Part shown: piece by piece, positions 1 to 12,388 of the stretch | Numbering within the stretch: position 1 is the first letter of the stretch | Layout of the letters: each line of letters starts with the position of its first letter | NCBI GenBank assembly: GCA_031772625.1 | Contig: CM062812.1 | Coordinates: 734,363,714 to 734,427,713 of the forward strand | Source of the DNA: Pinus tabuliformis | Taxonomy: Eukaryota > Streptophyta > Pinopsida > Pinales > Pinaceae | Reading direction: 5' to 3' | Length of the DNA stretch: 64,000 nucleotides | Made by a program: the position numbers and the translations under genes | The notes under the pieces: generated by a model | What the model was told of the DNA's origin: nothing | Seen by the model: the letters and a program-made list of their open reading frames with translations, nothing else | Database searches by the model: none

Positions 1-2
1 GA

Positions 3-2429
3 TATCATCAAATCAGAATGAAGATTGAAGACATTCCGAAAACGGCATTTAGAACTCATGAGGGTCATTATGAATTTTTGGTCATGCCTTTTGGCCTTAC
101 CAATGCACCTTCAACATTTCAAGGTTTGATGAATTCAATTTTCAAACCATTCCTTAGAAAATTTGTGTTAGTATTTTTTGATGATATACTAATCTACAGC
201 AAGTCTTGGAAGGATCATGTTGAACATGTTGACAGGGTGCTACAACTATTGGAGGAGAAACAATTATATGCAAAAAGATCCAAATGTTTCTTTGGAGTCC
301 AGGAGGTGGAATATTTGGGTCATATTGTATCTCATGAAGGAGTTAAGGTAGACCCTAGCAAAATTAAAGCCATTAAGGAATGGAAAATCCCCACATCCAT
401 AAAGCATCTGCGAGGATTTCTTGGGTTGACAGGGTATTATCGCAAGTTTGTTAAGAATTATGGGAGAATAGCAGCACCTCTAACAACATTATTGAAGAAA
501 GATTCATTTTCATGGACTCCGGAAGCAACAAAGGCCTTTGAACATCTTAAAGAGGCAATGTGCCAAGCACCGGTCTTAGCTACACCGGACTTCACAAAAA
601 CCTTTATTGTGGAATGTGATGCTTCAGGAAATGGAATTGGTGCTGTTCTAATGCAAGATGAAAGACCCATTGCTTTTGAAAGTCGTCCAATCAAGGGAAA
701 GTTTTTAAGCAAAGCTATTTATGAGAAGGAAATGTTGGCAATACTCCATGCACTTAAGAAATGGCGACCCTACCTAATGGGAAGACACTTCAAGGTAAAA
801 ACGGATCATGATAGCCTTAAATACTTTTTAGAACAAAGATTATCCTCTGAAGAGCAACAAAAGTGGGTCACAAAGATGTTGGGTTATGACTTTGAAATCA
901 TCTACAAAAAAGGGAAGCAAAATGTGGTGGCAGATGCACTCTCAAGAAAGGATGAGGATGTGGAAGCATTGTTGTGTGCCATTTCTATTATCCAACCAGA
1001 TTGGATAAACGAAGCAAGGGAGGAATGGAAGAATGACGAAGAAGTGTGGGCACTTATTCGAAAGCTACAACAAGATTCCAGTACTTCTGATACATTTAGC
1101 TGGCAAAATGATTCGTTATGGTACAAAGATCGCTTATACCTCTGTAAGAATTCCCAGCTAAAACAAAAGATTCTTATGGAATTGCACACTTCTCCCTTAG
1201 GAGGGCACTCAGGATTTTTAAAAACTTACCACAGGGTTAAGAAGGAATTTTTTTGGGATGGCCTTAAATCAGATATTCAAAAGTTTGTGGCGGAATGTTT
1301 GGTTTGCCAACAAAATAAAGTTGAAACAATTAAGACACCGGGTCTATTACAACCTTTATCCATTCCAAGCCAACGTTGGGAGGAGGTTTCAATGGATTTT
1401 ATCACAGGTTTACCCAAGTCTGAGGGAAAGAGTGTCATCATGGTGGTAGTTGACAGACTTACCAAGTATGCACACTTTTGTGCATTATCACATCCATTTA
1501 AAGCCAGTACAGTTTCTACTGCATTTATGGAAACAGTTCAAAAGCTACATGGAAACCCAAAGATTATTGTAAGTGACAGAGATCCCATTTTCACTGGAAA
1601 TTTTTGGACAGAATTATTTTCTTGTCTTGGTACTCAGTTAGCTCATAGCTCATCTTATCATCCTCAATCTGATGGGCAAACTGAGATAGTAAACAAATGT
1701 TTGGAAGGATATCTTCGTTGCTTTGTATCTGATAAACAGACACAATGGGTCAAATGGTTGCCTCTGGCTGAATGGTGGTATAACACTTCCTTCCATACAG
1801 CAACAAAAATGACCCCATTTATGGCACTTTATGGGTATCAACCACCATCCATCACATCATATTTAAGAGAAAATTCTAAGGTTCAGGCAGTGGAACATCA
1901 CATCGAACATCAACAACAAGTCCTCCAACTCTTAAAGGATAACCTCGTGTTGGCACAAAATAGAATGAAACAACAGGCAGATCAACATCGCAGTGAAAGA
2001 AGTTTTGATGTAGGTGATTGGGTATTCCTACGGCTACAACCATATAAGCAAATGTCCCTAAAGCAAGCTAAGAAGGATAATAAATTATCACCAAAGTATT
2101 ATGGTCCGTACAAGGTGTTGCAAAAGATTGGTACTATGGCATACAAATTGGAGCTTCCTGCAGCTTCTCGATTGCACCCAGTTTTCCATGTTTCATGTTT
2201 AAAGAAGGTTATAGGCGACAAGCTCCCAATTCAAACAATATTGCCAGAACTTGACGAGGAAGGAAAAATTATATTGGAACCGGAAGCAGTCACAGAAACA
2301 AGAACTCGACAGCTACGAAATCGATCAATTTCAGAGTATCTTATCAAGTGGAAGAACTTATCCGCTGAAGATTCCACATGGGAGGATGAGAATTTTATGC
2401 AGAAGTATCCAGAACTACTCAAGCGTTGA
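3..2429 (+). CDS. Gypsy chromovirus pol polyprotein (RT-RNase H-integrase-chromodomain), 5' partial
   Basis: The frame is open from the window edge to its stop, so the true start lies outside; the first internal Met (position 18) is only the start of the visible ORF. Counting from that Met: the RT catalytic FFDD box is near residues 53-56. RNase H follows, with [14 protein letters not shown] near 200 and TDHDSL near 262. The integrase HHCC zinc finger is near 389-435 (GGHSGF, then CLVCQQNK). The integrase core has acidic residues in SMDFITGLP (about 459), SDRDPIF (about 519) and GQTEIVNK (about 553). [11 protein letters not shown]-type integrase C-terminus leads to a chromodomain in the last 50 residues ([18 protein letters not shown]). 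Known role: reverse transcription and integration of the element in the nucleus, with the chromodomain biasing target chromatin. Expression is not shown by the sequence. Confidence 0.93.
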   Translation, partial: YHQIRMKIEDIPKTAFRTHEGHYEFLVMPFGLTNAPSTFQGLMNSIFKPFLRKFVLVFFDDILIYSKSWKDHVEHVDRVLQLLEEKQLYAKRSKCFFGVQEVEYLGHIVSHEGVKVDPSKIKAIKEWKIPTSIKHLRGFLGLTGYYRKFVKNYGRIAAPLTTLLKKDSFSWTPEATKAFEHLKEAMCQAPVLATPDFTKTFIVECDASGNGIGAVLMQDERPIAFESRPIKGKFLSKAIYEKEMLAILHALKKWRPYLMGRHFKVKTDHDSLKYFLEQRLSSEEQQKWVTKMLGYDFEIIYKKGKQNVVADALSRKDEDVEALLCAISIIQPDWINEAREEWKNDEEVWALIRKLQQDSSTSDTFSWQNDSLWYKDRLYLCKNSQLKQKILMELHTSPLGGHSGFLKTYHRVKKEFFWDGLKSDIQKFVAECLVCQQNKVETIKTPGLLQPLSIPSQRWEEVSMDFITGLPKSEGKSVIMVVVDRLTKYAHFCALSHPFKASTVSTAFMETVQKLHGNPKIIVSDRDPIFTGNFWTELFSCLGTQLAHSSSYHPQSDGQTEIVNKCLEGYLRCFVSDKQTQWVKWLPLAEWWYNTSFHTATKMTPFMALYGYQPPSITSYLRENSKVQAVEHHIEHQQQVLQLLKDNLVLAQNRMKQQADQHRSERSFDVGDWVFLRLQPYKQMSLKQAKKDNKLSPKYYGPYKVLQKIGTMAYKLELPAASRLHPVFHVSCLKKVIGDKLPIQTILPELDEEGKIILEPEAVTETRTRQLRNRSISEYLIKWKNLSAEDSTWEDENFMQKYPELLKR

Positions 2430-2444
2430 GGACAACACTTTTTT

Positions 2445-2458
2445 GAAGGAGAGGGGCA
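2445..2458 (+). other. Polypurine tract of the chromovirus
   Basis: A purine-rich run (gaaggagaggggca) lies 15 bases after the pol stop and immediately before the TG that opens the LTR. This is the expected site for plus-strand DNA priming. Confidence 0.8.
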
Positions 2459-2791
2459 TGTTGGGTCCCTATAATACTAGTGATTACCCCATTACTATTG
2501 TAGTTATACCCCTTATTTATATTGTTGTGCCCCTATTACCCCCATATTGTTATTTCTGTGCCCCATAGAATCCCTCTATTGTTATTTTTGTGGCTTTATA
2601 TTATTATTGTTAGGTCGGCTGGATTATATTGTGACTCCTTAGACTCCTATATATAGAAAGGAGGTTTTGTCATTTGAATCATCCAAGAATTGTTCATTTA
2701 TGTAATGTAAAGGAGGTTGCCCCCTCGAAGAGGCTGAATTCTAAGGCGTTGATCTATCTTTTCTATCTTTTCTTGAGCTGGTTTCATAACA
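2459..2791 (+). repeat. 3' LTR of the chromovirus (about 333 bp)
   Basis: The LTR begins TGTTGGGTCC directly after the polypurine tract and ends ATAACA, giving TG...CA termini. A TATA box (TATATATA, 2648-2655) marks the likely U3/R transition. The matching 5' LTR is outside the window, so the right boundary is chosen from the terminal motif and may be off by a few bases. Confidence 0.75.
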
Positions 2792-3011
2792 GCATGGAGG
2801 TGAGAGGCGTTAATATGTTAGCCTGACATTATTTATGACAACATTGGCATAGGGAGTTAACCAGAAACAGGTATGCATGGCTTTCAGAACACTTAACACA
2901 ATGCGCAGATATGAATACAACACTGCATATACATTTAGCATATGAACTAGCACATATAACAGAAGGAGCTTCAATGCAATTGTAAAGTGCATAATAGAAG
3001 GAGAGACTCAC

Positions 3012-3131
3012 TGCTTCATTCACCGTTGTGGAATTCAATACAGCACCAAATTGTTTTATATTCCCTTTGACCTTCAAATCTAGGATGCTAGTAGGAACAT
3101 AGATGTTATGGAAAGGATTGTAGAAATACAA
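3012..3131 (-). other. Exon-like coding segment, unrecognised
   Basis: On the minus strand a frame reads about 40 residues of ordinary protein-like composition (LYFYNPFHNIYVPTSILDL..., ending NSTTVNEA). It is followed at once by a good 5' splice signal (GTGAGT, complement of 3006-3011). I do not recognise the protein and see no clear acceptor or start codon. It lies between the primer-binding-like site at 3178-3192 and the chromovirus LTR, inside what looks like the interior of a small LTR unit. It could be a captured host exon, a remnant of an old host gene, or chance. Confidence 0.25.
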
Positions 3132-3177
3132 ATCATAACAAACTCAGACATGCAGAGAAACTCAGATATGTAGACTT

Positions 3178-3192
3178 GGGGCTCTAATACCA
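3178..3192 (-). other. Primer binding site (tRNA-Met type) of a small LTR unit
   Basis: The minus strand reads TGGTATTAGAGCCCC immediately after the LTR end. This is very close to the TGGTATCAGAGC primer site complementary to initiator tRNA-Met that many plant LTR elements use. Confidence 0.6.
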
Positions 3193-3376
3193 TGTTAAAC
3201 ACACACATGGCAGAAATCGAATATTAAAGATAAGAAGTAGAGTACATCTATTATTTGACAATGATATACATTTATAGTACATTTGTGTGACCGTTGGGTT
3301 CCACATTTCAAGGTCTCTTGGACTCTTATGGTTGTTCACATTCTACACCAACCCATAGAGGATTTGGCGTCCAACA
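3193..3376 (-). repeat. Short LTR (about 184 bp), 5' LTR of a minus-strand unit
   Basis: On the minus strand the segment opens TGTTGGACGCC, has a TATA-like CTATAAATG in its middle, and closes GTTTAACA directly before a Met-type primer site. The size fits a TRIM or a small Copia LTR. No second copy is evident to the left, where the chromovirus LTR lies, so the unit is truncated or was cut by later events. Confidence 0.55.
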
Positions 3377-5159
3377 TCAGTGGATGAATGGATTTAACCT
3401 TCATGTAATATTTTAGAACATTTTTAGTGGTATTGAGAAATTAAATGTTGAGAGTTACCTCAAAAGTATTTGTGTTATTTCTGAACTTTTAGTTAAATTG
3501 AATAATTAGAAAAAATGTCATATGAACATGCATATGCTTGTTGAAACGTATTAATTCATTTTATAATAATAATAATTTTTTTGTGAATTAACTTTGTATT
3601 ACCTCAAAATTTTAGCGCACGGCATCAAAACTATCATAGTCCATGTAATGCTCGGTCCAAATCTACCTCGGGGGAAATTATATTTGGTGACTATTAACTG
3701 AAGTCTGATTATAACAAAATAAAAACATGTGCTTCTGAAAACTACTAAGCCTACCATGTAGTGGAATACATACATAAGTAAAAAAACTACCACAAGGCAT
3801 ATTGTGATATCAAGTGCCTAAAGAGGTGACTAGAGTTGGGTCCTGAGTGCTTGTACTAGTAGGAGTAGGAGGTTTTAGTTCACATTGAATATGAATTTCA
3901 AAGAGAGCTAGCTAAGCATCCAAACTAGCAAGACATGAGTGCTATTATCATTGAAACCACCTGATTTAATTCAAGGAAGAGATGATATCATTAGCGTTTG
4001 AATAATTATCCTTTAAGCATACCCATAAGAGTTTTTAGCAACTAATGAATGGTTATGGAGTTTAGGTATTGGCTTCTTTTTCCTTTGGTATAGACAGGTT
4101 TAAGAACCCATTGGATACCTCCTCAAAGATTTTAAAATCAAAAAAAGCTTGAAGGTAATTGGTAGTAAGATCTTCGAGTTGGAAAATTTATTTGTGAATT
4201 TTAACAAGGGGTGGATGAATGGAATATGGATGAAACTTCTTAGGCATGGGCTCGGGCATGTGACTTACCCTGTGGAACTCATCCCTTACCTTCCTGATAG
4301 GTACACATTCATAGTTGGGGCTTATTGCACCAAAATAAAACTAACCAGGAAATAAAGATTTCCCACAACATACCAGGACTAAAAGGAATGAGTTTGGGAA
4401 AGCCAAACGGAAGGAGAAACCAAAAGGTTCTAGGAATTATGGGTGTCCCAAGCCAACAGAAAAAGGAGGACCAATGAAGAAAAGTAGCAGATGAAAAACT
4501 CCTATCAAGTTCATGCACTCTCCCAGAGACAAAACAATGCAAGACACAACCCGCCCTAGTAGAACTTAAAACATAGGCCCCAAGCTTACACCATTGACAT
4601 ACCAAAACCAAAGAAGAAAATAATTGAGCTAGAAGAGTAAGATAATACCTTGATATGTCTAGCCCATTGAAAATGGACCAATGAATTTGTGTGTATTGGT
4701 GATAGAATAATACCACCAACTCCTACAACATCTAGCTCTAGTGTAGTCAATGGTGTCTTCAAATAGTTCACCTCTATGTTCCCGAACCCTATCTCTAGAC
4801 CATAACCCAATAACCACTGCTTGCCCCTACTACCTCTAGACTTGAAATCCAAGTTGTCTTGCATGCATATGTAGGTCATTTCAAATCCATGAACAAAAAA
4901 AAAACAACCAAGTATAAGAAAAATCACATGAATTATACAATGGCTTTACAAATTTTCCATATCACACAAACCCTTCACTATTAGAAGGGCAAGTGAATTG
5001 TCCCACTTACAATGAGGGAGGAGCCTAAGCACACCCAAAAGATTGGAAAGCAAGGTCCTCCCTCGCAAAATATTCAAACAAAGAAAGATCTGACATGGTA
5101 ATCAATATAATGGGAACAATTCACATGTGTACTATACGAGGATGGTTGGCCATGTCACC
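3377..5159. other. No recognisable gene
   Basis: AT-rich sequence without a protein family I can name on either strand. Short open stretches such as 4149-4355 (+) and 4586-4927 (-) have no motifs and no supporting start context. It is probably decayed repeat material. Confidence 0.5.
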
Positions 5160-5620
5160 CACCTCTTAATTGTTGTGGGAAGTAGCGAGGTAGTGGGCTA
5201 CCCCCTTGACCTGCAATGTCCCATCATCCAACACCTTAATCTAGGGCCTTCCCTCAAAATCTAGAATGGATTGTGGAGGTTCTCTCTAGCTGGACAACCT
5301 CTTTTTAGATTAAGTTTCAATTAGAAAGGTGTTCCTACCCTGGCATCGCATGTTGGCCATGGAATTAGATGCTTTATTGCTTATTTAATGAAAATGCGAA
5401 GTTATGACATAATGAATAGAGTGGAGCAAGTTTTTAATGTTGGAGATGATATGCTCAAGTCTCTAGCTCTTAGACAATTTTTCTAAAGGAGTGTTGTTGA
5501 TGGTTTTGCTAACAATTTCTATAACCAAATGGGATTTATCATCAACCTATAGTTTTGAATATCCTCCATTGATTGCTAGTTTCATAATTTTTTCTAAGGC
5601 ATGGAACTCTACTATAATAC
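5160..5620 (-). pseudogene. LINE-type RNase H (RVT_3-like) domain remnant
   Basis: The minus strand shows a recognisable plant RVT_3-style RNase H: VEFHALEKIMKLAINGGYSK, then HLVIEIVSKTINNTPLEKLS, then EHIISNIKNLLHS. This is the domain at the C-terminus of many plant LINE polyproteins and of small RNase H-like host genes. The catalytic pattern is only partly kept and in-frame stops interrupt it, so it is a pseudogene. It abuts the RT end of the Copia fossil at about 5620, so it is either an inserted 5'-truncated LINE or a rearrangement join. A LINE poly-A tail on the left side was not found. Confidence 0.55.
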
Positions 5621-8600
5621 TATATAATTATTTTTCCAACATGCCAATGAAGTTTTTAGAGACTCTATGAACCTAGAAATAAAACTAGAACTTACATAAT
5701 GTGTAACCTAGTTTTAGTGGAATACATGAGAGTTTCAACCCACTCTTTCTATAGTGTTTGAGCTAGTTTAGATCCTATATCTACTTTCATATGCTTTGTT
5801 ACTATTGCAATTGTAGTTGGTTCTAATTTACAATTGATCATCTTCAAAATCTTTAGCACAATCATGGAATACCCTGATTGAAACAAAAAATTACGTGAAT
5901 ATAATTGAATTACATCAATACCAAGAAAAAATCTCATTGAAGCCAAATTATTCATTTCATCTTTTTGCCTGCTAATTGATTTAAATTTTTCCACTGATAT
6001 ATTTCCTATGATGACCTCATTATTAACATACAAACAAAAATTAGAATTAGATCTTGCTCATTCACCTTTGTATACAATGTATTTTTGTTGTTACTTTCAT
6101 GAAATCCATTATGGAATAACATGAATCAATCATATTATATTATGCTCTAGGACTTTTCATAAGTTGATAAATAATTTTTAAACTTGCATGCCTTATCCTT
6201 ATGTCATTTTATCACATAGTCTGCTGGTATCTCCACATAAATATGTTCTTCTAAAATTTGATTATGGAACAATAAATTTATATTCATTCAATAAACTATC
6301 CAATTGTTTTGAGATGTTAATGAAATGACAACAATAATTGTATTTATCCTTGCAACTAGTGCGGAGGCCTCACCATAATCAATTGTAGGTTGTTGTTCAA
6401 AACATTTTGCTACCAATATAGCCTTGCACATCTCAAAGTCTCATTTTTTCATTAAGCTTTCCTTTGTAAACGCATTTTACACCAATGCAGTATTTAGATT
6501 TTGATCATTCTACTATATCTAATGTATTTTTCTTGTATATGGAATCCATCTTTTCATCTATTTATTTGACCGAATTTTATTCTTTAATTTCCTCTTCAAA
6601 GGATGTCGGCTTACATGTAAATGAACTTGAATTTAGATCTAAATATTCATATATTTCTCTCAAACTTCTAATAATTTTAGATCTTACGGAAACAATTTTG
6701 GGATCATATTCAACACTTCATTCAATAGTAGGGTTTGATTGATTTGTTTGAGTAGATGACTCACTTTGAACAAATTTCTTGGATTTCATATTGGAATAGA
6801 TTTGACTCGTGACTGCATTTGTGTACCTTGTTATCATCCTTTTGCAATGATCCTATGATTCATCTTCTTGTTGAAGTATTTCTACTCCAGCTATTATTTA
6901 CTTGTCAGTCTCCTCCATCCCATGCTTCATATTCTTTAATTTCAACATTCGTAATAATTACAAACTTATTTTTCTATTAATTATACAATTTTTATGCCTT
7001 GGAGTTATAAGTGTACCCAAAAAATATGAACTTCTCAATTGTGTCATCAAGATTCCTTCTAAACCCTTTAGGAACATGAGCATATTCCACACAACCAAAA
7101 ACTGTAAATTTTGATAAACTGTAGCTCATACCTCTCAAATCTTCGTATGAAATGTTTTTGTTCATACTTTTAATGGGACATGTATTCAAAACATAAGATA
7201 AGAAAGATGTTACTTATCCCCAAAAATATTTTGATATATATATTTTTTTCTTTCGACATGCTTATAACCATATTCACAATGATTTTATTCTTCCTTTCAG
7301 CTACACCATTTTGCTTAAATGTGTATCTTGTTGTGAATTTTCACTTTTTCCAATGCTACTTGTACATGTGAAAATATTTTAAATTATATTCACATCCTAT
7401 ATCTAATTTTAACACATTAATGTGATGACACTTTTTCTTCTCCATCATTGACTTAAATTTTCAAGTCTCTTTGAATGTTTCTTATCTCATTGTGAGAAAA
7501 TGCAATAGAATAAACCCATTTCATTTTGTTGTTGTCATACAAGAATTTGAGAAAGTAGTAACATCCTCCTAGAAATTGGGCTGGCATTGGACAACATAGA
7601 TTTGTATGAACTAACTAAAACGATTCCTATACTCTATAAAAATCCCCCTTAGGAAAATTACGCATGTGTTTTTTTGCTAGAGTACAATTGTACCATGAGA
7701 TAGTTAGCTCTCGAATAGAAGGGAAACCTTCAAATTCTTATTTTGTTACAATATTCTTAGCCTAGTAAAATGTAGATGAAAGAATGGAAATCCCAAAACT
7801 AAAAATCATCCAAACAATTTATTTTATCGAATGAATCACCATGCCTCTTGAATCTCATGGCAAGGGGATGGATCTTACTCTTTTTCATATTCACATTTGT
7901 ATTCAACACCTTACTAGGATTTTTGTCACATATGAAATAATAATCTCCCTTAATGATTATAGGATACCATTTGTGAGTAATTTAGGCAATAGCTATAATA
8001 TTATGGTTCAAAAATAAAACATAGTAGACATTTGATATTTTACTTTTATAACCTTATCTCGCAAGGATGTTGACCATTATTTTTCACACAACTTTTAAAA
8101 TACTTTTTTACTCCAACTTGAATTTAGGGTTTTATGAATCATATATATTTAATTATCCTTCCATTTCATGTAATTTGATTTCTAAATTCACTATCTATAA
8201 TCCAAATATCATTGTTTAGACCTTGAGAAGTGTTACATGTATGGAACAAATATCATTGATAGTTATGAGAATTGTTAGAAGAATTTGAATTTTATTTATT
8301 AAAATCAAATATGTTCTTCTGAGATTCATGTGCATAATGACCTATATTCTTATAATACAACACTTAATTTTGGATTTTTCATGCTTCAATTTGGTAATAA
8401 ACTTATTCTACTATTCCCATTTCAACTATGATGATTTGATCCAATCTCCTTTCGATTTATAAAATATTTATTACTTATGTTATTCCTACCCAAACCTCTT
8501 GACCTTAATACCCCTCTACCTTTTAGATAAAAACCTGCTATTCAAATACATTTTGTAAAGAATTTTTATTCTTATTTATTTGGTATTCATGGAGTACCAA

Positions 8601-9201
8601 GGATCCTGACATATCATCTATTGATAATTACCAAATGACCTTATATTGTTCAATGAAAATGATCAATATATCAATCTTCTTATCTAAGGTTATAAGAACC
8701 TTCTCTACAAATTTATGATCTAGAAGTTATTCACCATTCATCCTTAACTGATTGACATTGTTCATCACTTGGGTCATGTAGTAGTCTATTGAATTTGACT
8801 CCTTCAAATTTAATTTCCTAAACTAAAGGTTTAATTTGTGTAACTTAACTATCTTCACAATATCGATTCCCTCATAATTATTCTCTAAGATGTCCCACAC
8901 TATCAGTGAGAAATTTTTTCTTGAGATATTCAGAAATATGCTTCATTCAAGCCATTTTGGATAACATCAACTTCTTTCTAATCCTTCTTATTGTTATCTC
9001 TAATTTGATCCTTTTGAAAATTTGTCAAAACTTCTTTTCCCATTACTTTAGCCAATACTATATAGCATTAAAATACATGAATCTAGTCATGTGGCGAATG
9101 TAAAAAAAGTCCTCATTTTTTACTCTGCATACCTCATTATATTTTATTGTAAAATATGTGCTAGAACATGAAGCCATAATGTTTTTCATTAAACAACTTT
9201 T
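5621..9201 (-). mobile_element. Old Ty1/Copia fossil (gag to RT), minus strand
   Basis: Reading leftwards on the minus strand: a gag of the UBN2 type starts near 9177 (VWDILENNYEGIDIVKIVKL around 8830-8900); the end of the integrase region is at 7189-6992 (FTVFGCVEYAHVP...FFGYTYNSKA); and the RT is at 6033-5630 (MYVNNEVIIGNISVEKFKS, MRFFLGIDVIQ, then FISRFIESLKNF). The order gag-INT-RT is that of Ty1/Copia. It is broken many times and ancient. Its right side stops at the left LTR of the 9202-19350 element, which appears to have inserted into its leader; I could not find the remaining 5' LTR beyond 19350. No 3' LTR is recognisable on the left. Confidence 0.82.
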
Positions 9202-12200
9202 TGTTAAGAAAATTATTTTCATTGATGTCAAGCCCAAGGAGGGTGTTGATAAGGAGGAATTTGGAAGCCAATCATGTCAATGTCAATGCAAGCTTAGGGG
9301 AAGCTTATTGAGGTTGTAACTTATGTGTTTTTCTATTTGATGATAAATGAATGTATGGTTTAATAGTTTGTTGTTGAAGGCATTTTTCCTGCAAGTAAGT
9401 TGGCGAAAAGCAGAAGCAATGGGTTTGGTTGGATAACTCTCTTAGAGACCTTCCAAAAGTATATGGAACTTAACCAAAATCCGAAGGATTGAGGAGAAAA
9501 AAGGGTTTTAGGTGAAGGAATGTTTGGCAAAAAGAGCAGGATTCGAAGAATCTGGGGGCATTCAGGAAATCTAGCGGTGAAATGAAGTTAGTGTGTGGAA
9601 AAAATATCAAGAATCATCTAAATTTATCTAGAATACTTGGTCACACAAGAAATCCATGCCATTGAAGGCACAAGAGCTTTGGCATGTTGTGGATATAATC
9701 ATATGCTAGATCAATCTAGACTCATTTAGACGATAATGATATCTAAGGATATGAGACATATGGGCATCGGGGGGTGAATGATACATCCTCTTTAGAAGTG
9801 GCCAAGATCTAGATAGTTTCATGAATCTAGAAGATTTATTCCACAATTACTTTATATCATGCAATCCACTCCTTTGGGAATTCAACAAAGGAAAAATTTT
9901 GGAAAACAATCAAATATAAGATTTGTCTCCATACAAGCTTATGGCATGGTTGTTGAAGTGATATTAGTGATACATAGGCTAATTTGATTAGAAAAGGTAG
10001 GTGATGTGGCAGTACCTCGTGATGATAACATGGTTAGTGTGATGAGGTGGTGCCTTGATATGATGACACATGGCAGGTTTTTTAGAGCTTTTGGTTGGAA
10101 GAGTAGGCCAAATATGGGTGACACACGAAACCACTCAAAGGTAGTCATGTGTCTTGATGAATTTATTTAATGATGTGGAAAATCATTGGTATTCACGCCC
10201 AAGGAGAATATTTGTAATGTTTCTCTCTGTTATTGACATTTTGGAAAAAATCTTGGTGATAAGGCTATGGGCCCAAAAAAAGATTCAGATTTGAGGTATT
10301 CATAAATCCAATCAATCCATGATTGTGGGAGTTTGTCAGATAAGACCATATTTGGATTAGCATCAAATGTACAATGTTGAAATATGGGGTTATATGGGGT
10401 CTAAACTTCCTTGCATAAGTGAACACATGCACTATTTATCACACGGATACGAGATTTCAAATTGAAATGAGGATAGTGCTTCAATTTCGAGATGTGGTAC
10501 ATATGTCACAGAGGATGAATTATGTCACAATGGACATCACGAGGCAAGGTCAGGGGCTTTGGAACCTACTGCAAAAAATAACAAATTGCAAACCCCCCTT
10601 CTATTAATTGACATACATTCAAGGGGAACCTAAAATTGATATAAACCATTCATCAAAAGATTAATTTAATATCTCTCATGGTGTGTTGATTAAAGGTGAG
10701 CAAGGTTGAACTGCAAAAACAAAAAATTGAGACCCCATCCTGTTAACCATTGAGCATACGAGAGGGTTTCATAATAAAGATCAACCAGTTTATTATACAT
10801 GTTTTGAATTCTGAGAGAACATGGACCATTAATCATTGTTGATGGTTAAATAATTTGGTGTTCCAAATTTTGGTGCTAAACGCATTTTGGTGTTTTACAG
10901 GATTTTTGTCATTCTGTTATTGGGACAAATTTTAGTGTCTCGACACTCTTTACAAAGAAATTTGACATTATAGTCTTGATAAAAAATTAGCACTGCATAT
11001 TAAATAAATTTGGTGACCAATGAATTCAAATCCCATGAATATGAAGTGATTTAAATCATGATGATTGTGAATGAGAAATGAAATAGTTGAATTAGAGGGA
11101 ATGTAGAAGAACAAATAGATATAAATTGATATTCCTAATTGAGGAGGTGTGAAGATAATTGGGGAGAGACCCTATCTATAGGGGAAAATGTTAAACCAAT
11201 GTTATGGGTGTCCTTGAATGATGTATAGGAGATTTGTATGTGAAGAAGAGTGTTTTCTGCATGATTTGGTCTAATTGATTCAGTGAAATAGATTGGTCTA
11301 GTTGATAAAGTTAAAGAGTAAATTACCATGGCAAAATACGACAAACTGATACCCAACGTAAATGATGGATAGATATATAAAAGAAAGGGAAATCAATGAA
11401 TTATTTATGGTTGTTCGAATGGAGAGGTTAAAGGGGTTGAATCTCTAAGAAGCCAGAGTTAGTGAAAGGGCTAAGATCATCCATGGTCTTGCTGATACGA
11501 AATTAAAATAGAGTGTAAGAATGTTTTGTAATAGGATTTGGTTGAGCGAGTAATGACATTTTACTCTCAAGAAAAAGGTAAAATATTCAGGGATGGGAGG
11601 GCTCAAGGAGAGCTAAAGAGAGTTATGATGGCTGGAGTTCCCTAAAGAGATCTAAATGTGAATATTAGAAGTTGAAGTTGTCGTTGATAAGTAAAGGGAG
11701 GATATCTAAGTGTTAATATTACATTTGAGGAGTTGGTGAGAAAACATGAAATTATATGATTATATTTTAATGTGAGAAAACTATAGTTGAGCACATTTGA
11801 ATAGATTATGAATAGATCTCGATGTGAGATGAGAGTTGTAGAGTAGAGGCAAAGCAAAATCATATAATGATAGTCTGAGGGTGCTACTTTTAAAGTGATA
11901 TATATAGCAAGTTAAGAGTTGAGGTAGTGACATATGAAAATGCAATTATATGAGTTTAAAAATTGAAGAAAAATGGATCTGTTAGGTTCTGCAAGTGGGT
12001 GCTTGGAAATCAAGGAGTTGTTGATTCCTTCAGTTTAATGCCTCCTGGATGTAGGTGCCTGCAAATGAGGAATGGGTGCTCCCTTCTAGTTGGTGCCAGT
12101 AAACATAATGCAGCAACAAGTTGGAACTTGAATTTGCATAAAGAACTAGAAGAAGATTGTTGGTTTTCGCCATGGATCATTTTCCATGTACATCTAATGT

Positions 12201-12372
12201 CCTTATGTGATACATATGTATATGTTGTTTATGATGCTATTTATTTATTCATCATTTATTTACAAGGTTATTTGATAAATGAATTGGAATTTCTTTTATT
12301 CGTAATAATTATTTAAATTTTTCATAATATTGATTTTCCCTCCTCTCTCAGTATTATCATGGTTCCCAAATA
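9202..12372 (+). repeat. 5' LTR of the giant-LTR Copia element
   Basis: Opens TGTTAAGAAAAT and ends just before the primer-like site, in register with the right copy. At about 3.17 kb it is several times longer than a usual Copia LTR. It contains no convincing gene; the short open frames inside (for example 11963-12316) are not conserved in the right copy. Confidence 0.78.
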
Positions 12373-12388
12373 TTAGTATCAGAGAAGG
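12373..12388 (+). other. Primer binding site, tRNA-Met type
   Basis: TTAGTATCAGAGAAGG directly follows the 5' LTR and resembles the TGGTATCAGAG primer site of plant Copia elements. Confidence 0.6.

Larger units (their letters stand above)
1..2791 (+). mobile_element. Ty3/Gypsy chromovirus, 3' part (cut by window edge)
   Basis: This is the 3' portion of a Ty3/Gypsy LTR retrotransposon. In order it shows the second half of reverse transcriptase, RNase H, integrase, a C-terminal chromodomain, a polypurine tract and a 3' LTR. The chromodomain places it among the chromoviruses. Gag, protease, the start of RT and the 5' LTR lie left of the window. The visible part looks whole and shows no break, so it is probably among the younger insertions here; with only one LTR in view, no LTR-based age can be given. 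Confidence 0.93.

Noticed and set aside
458-2422. Minus-strand open frames opposite the chromovirus pol
   Set aside because: They are shadows of the coding strand without domains or starts.
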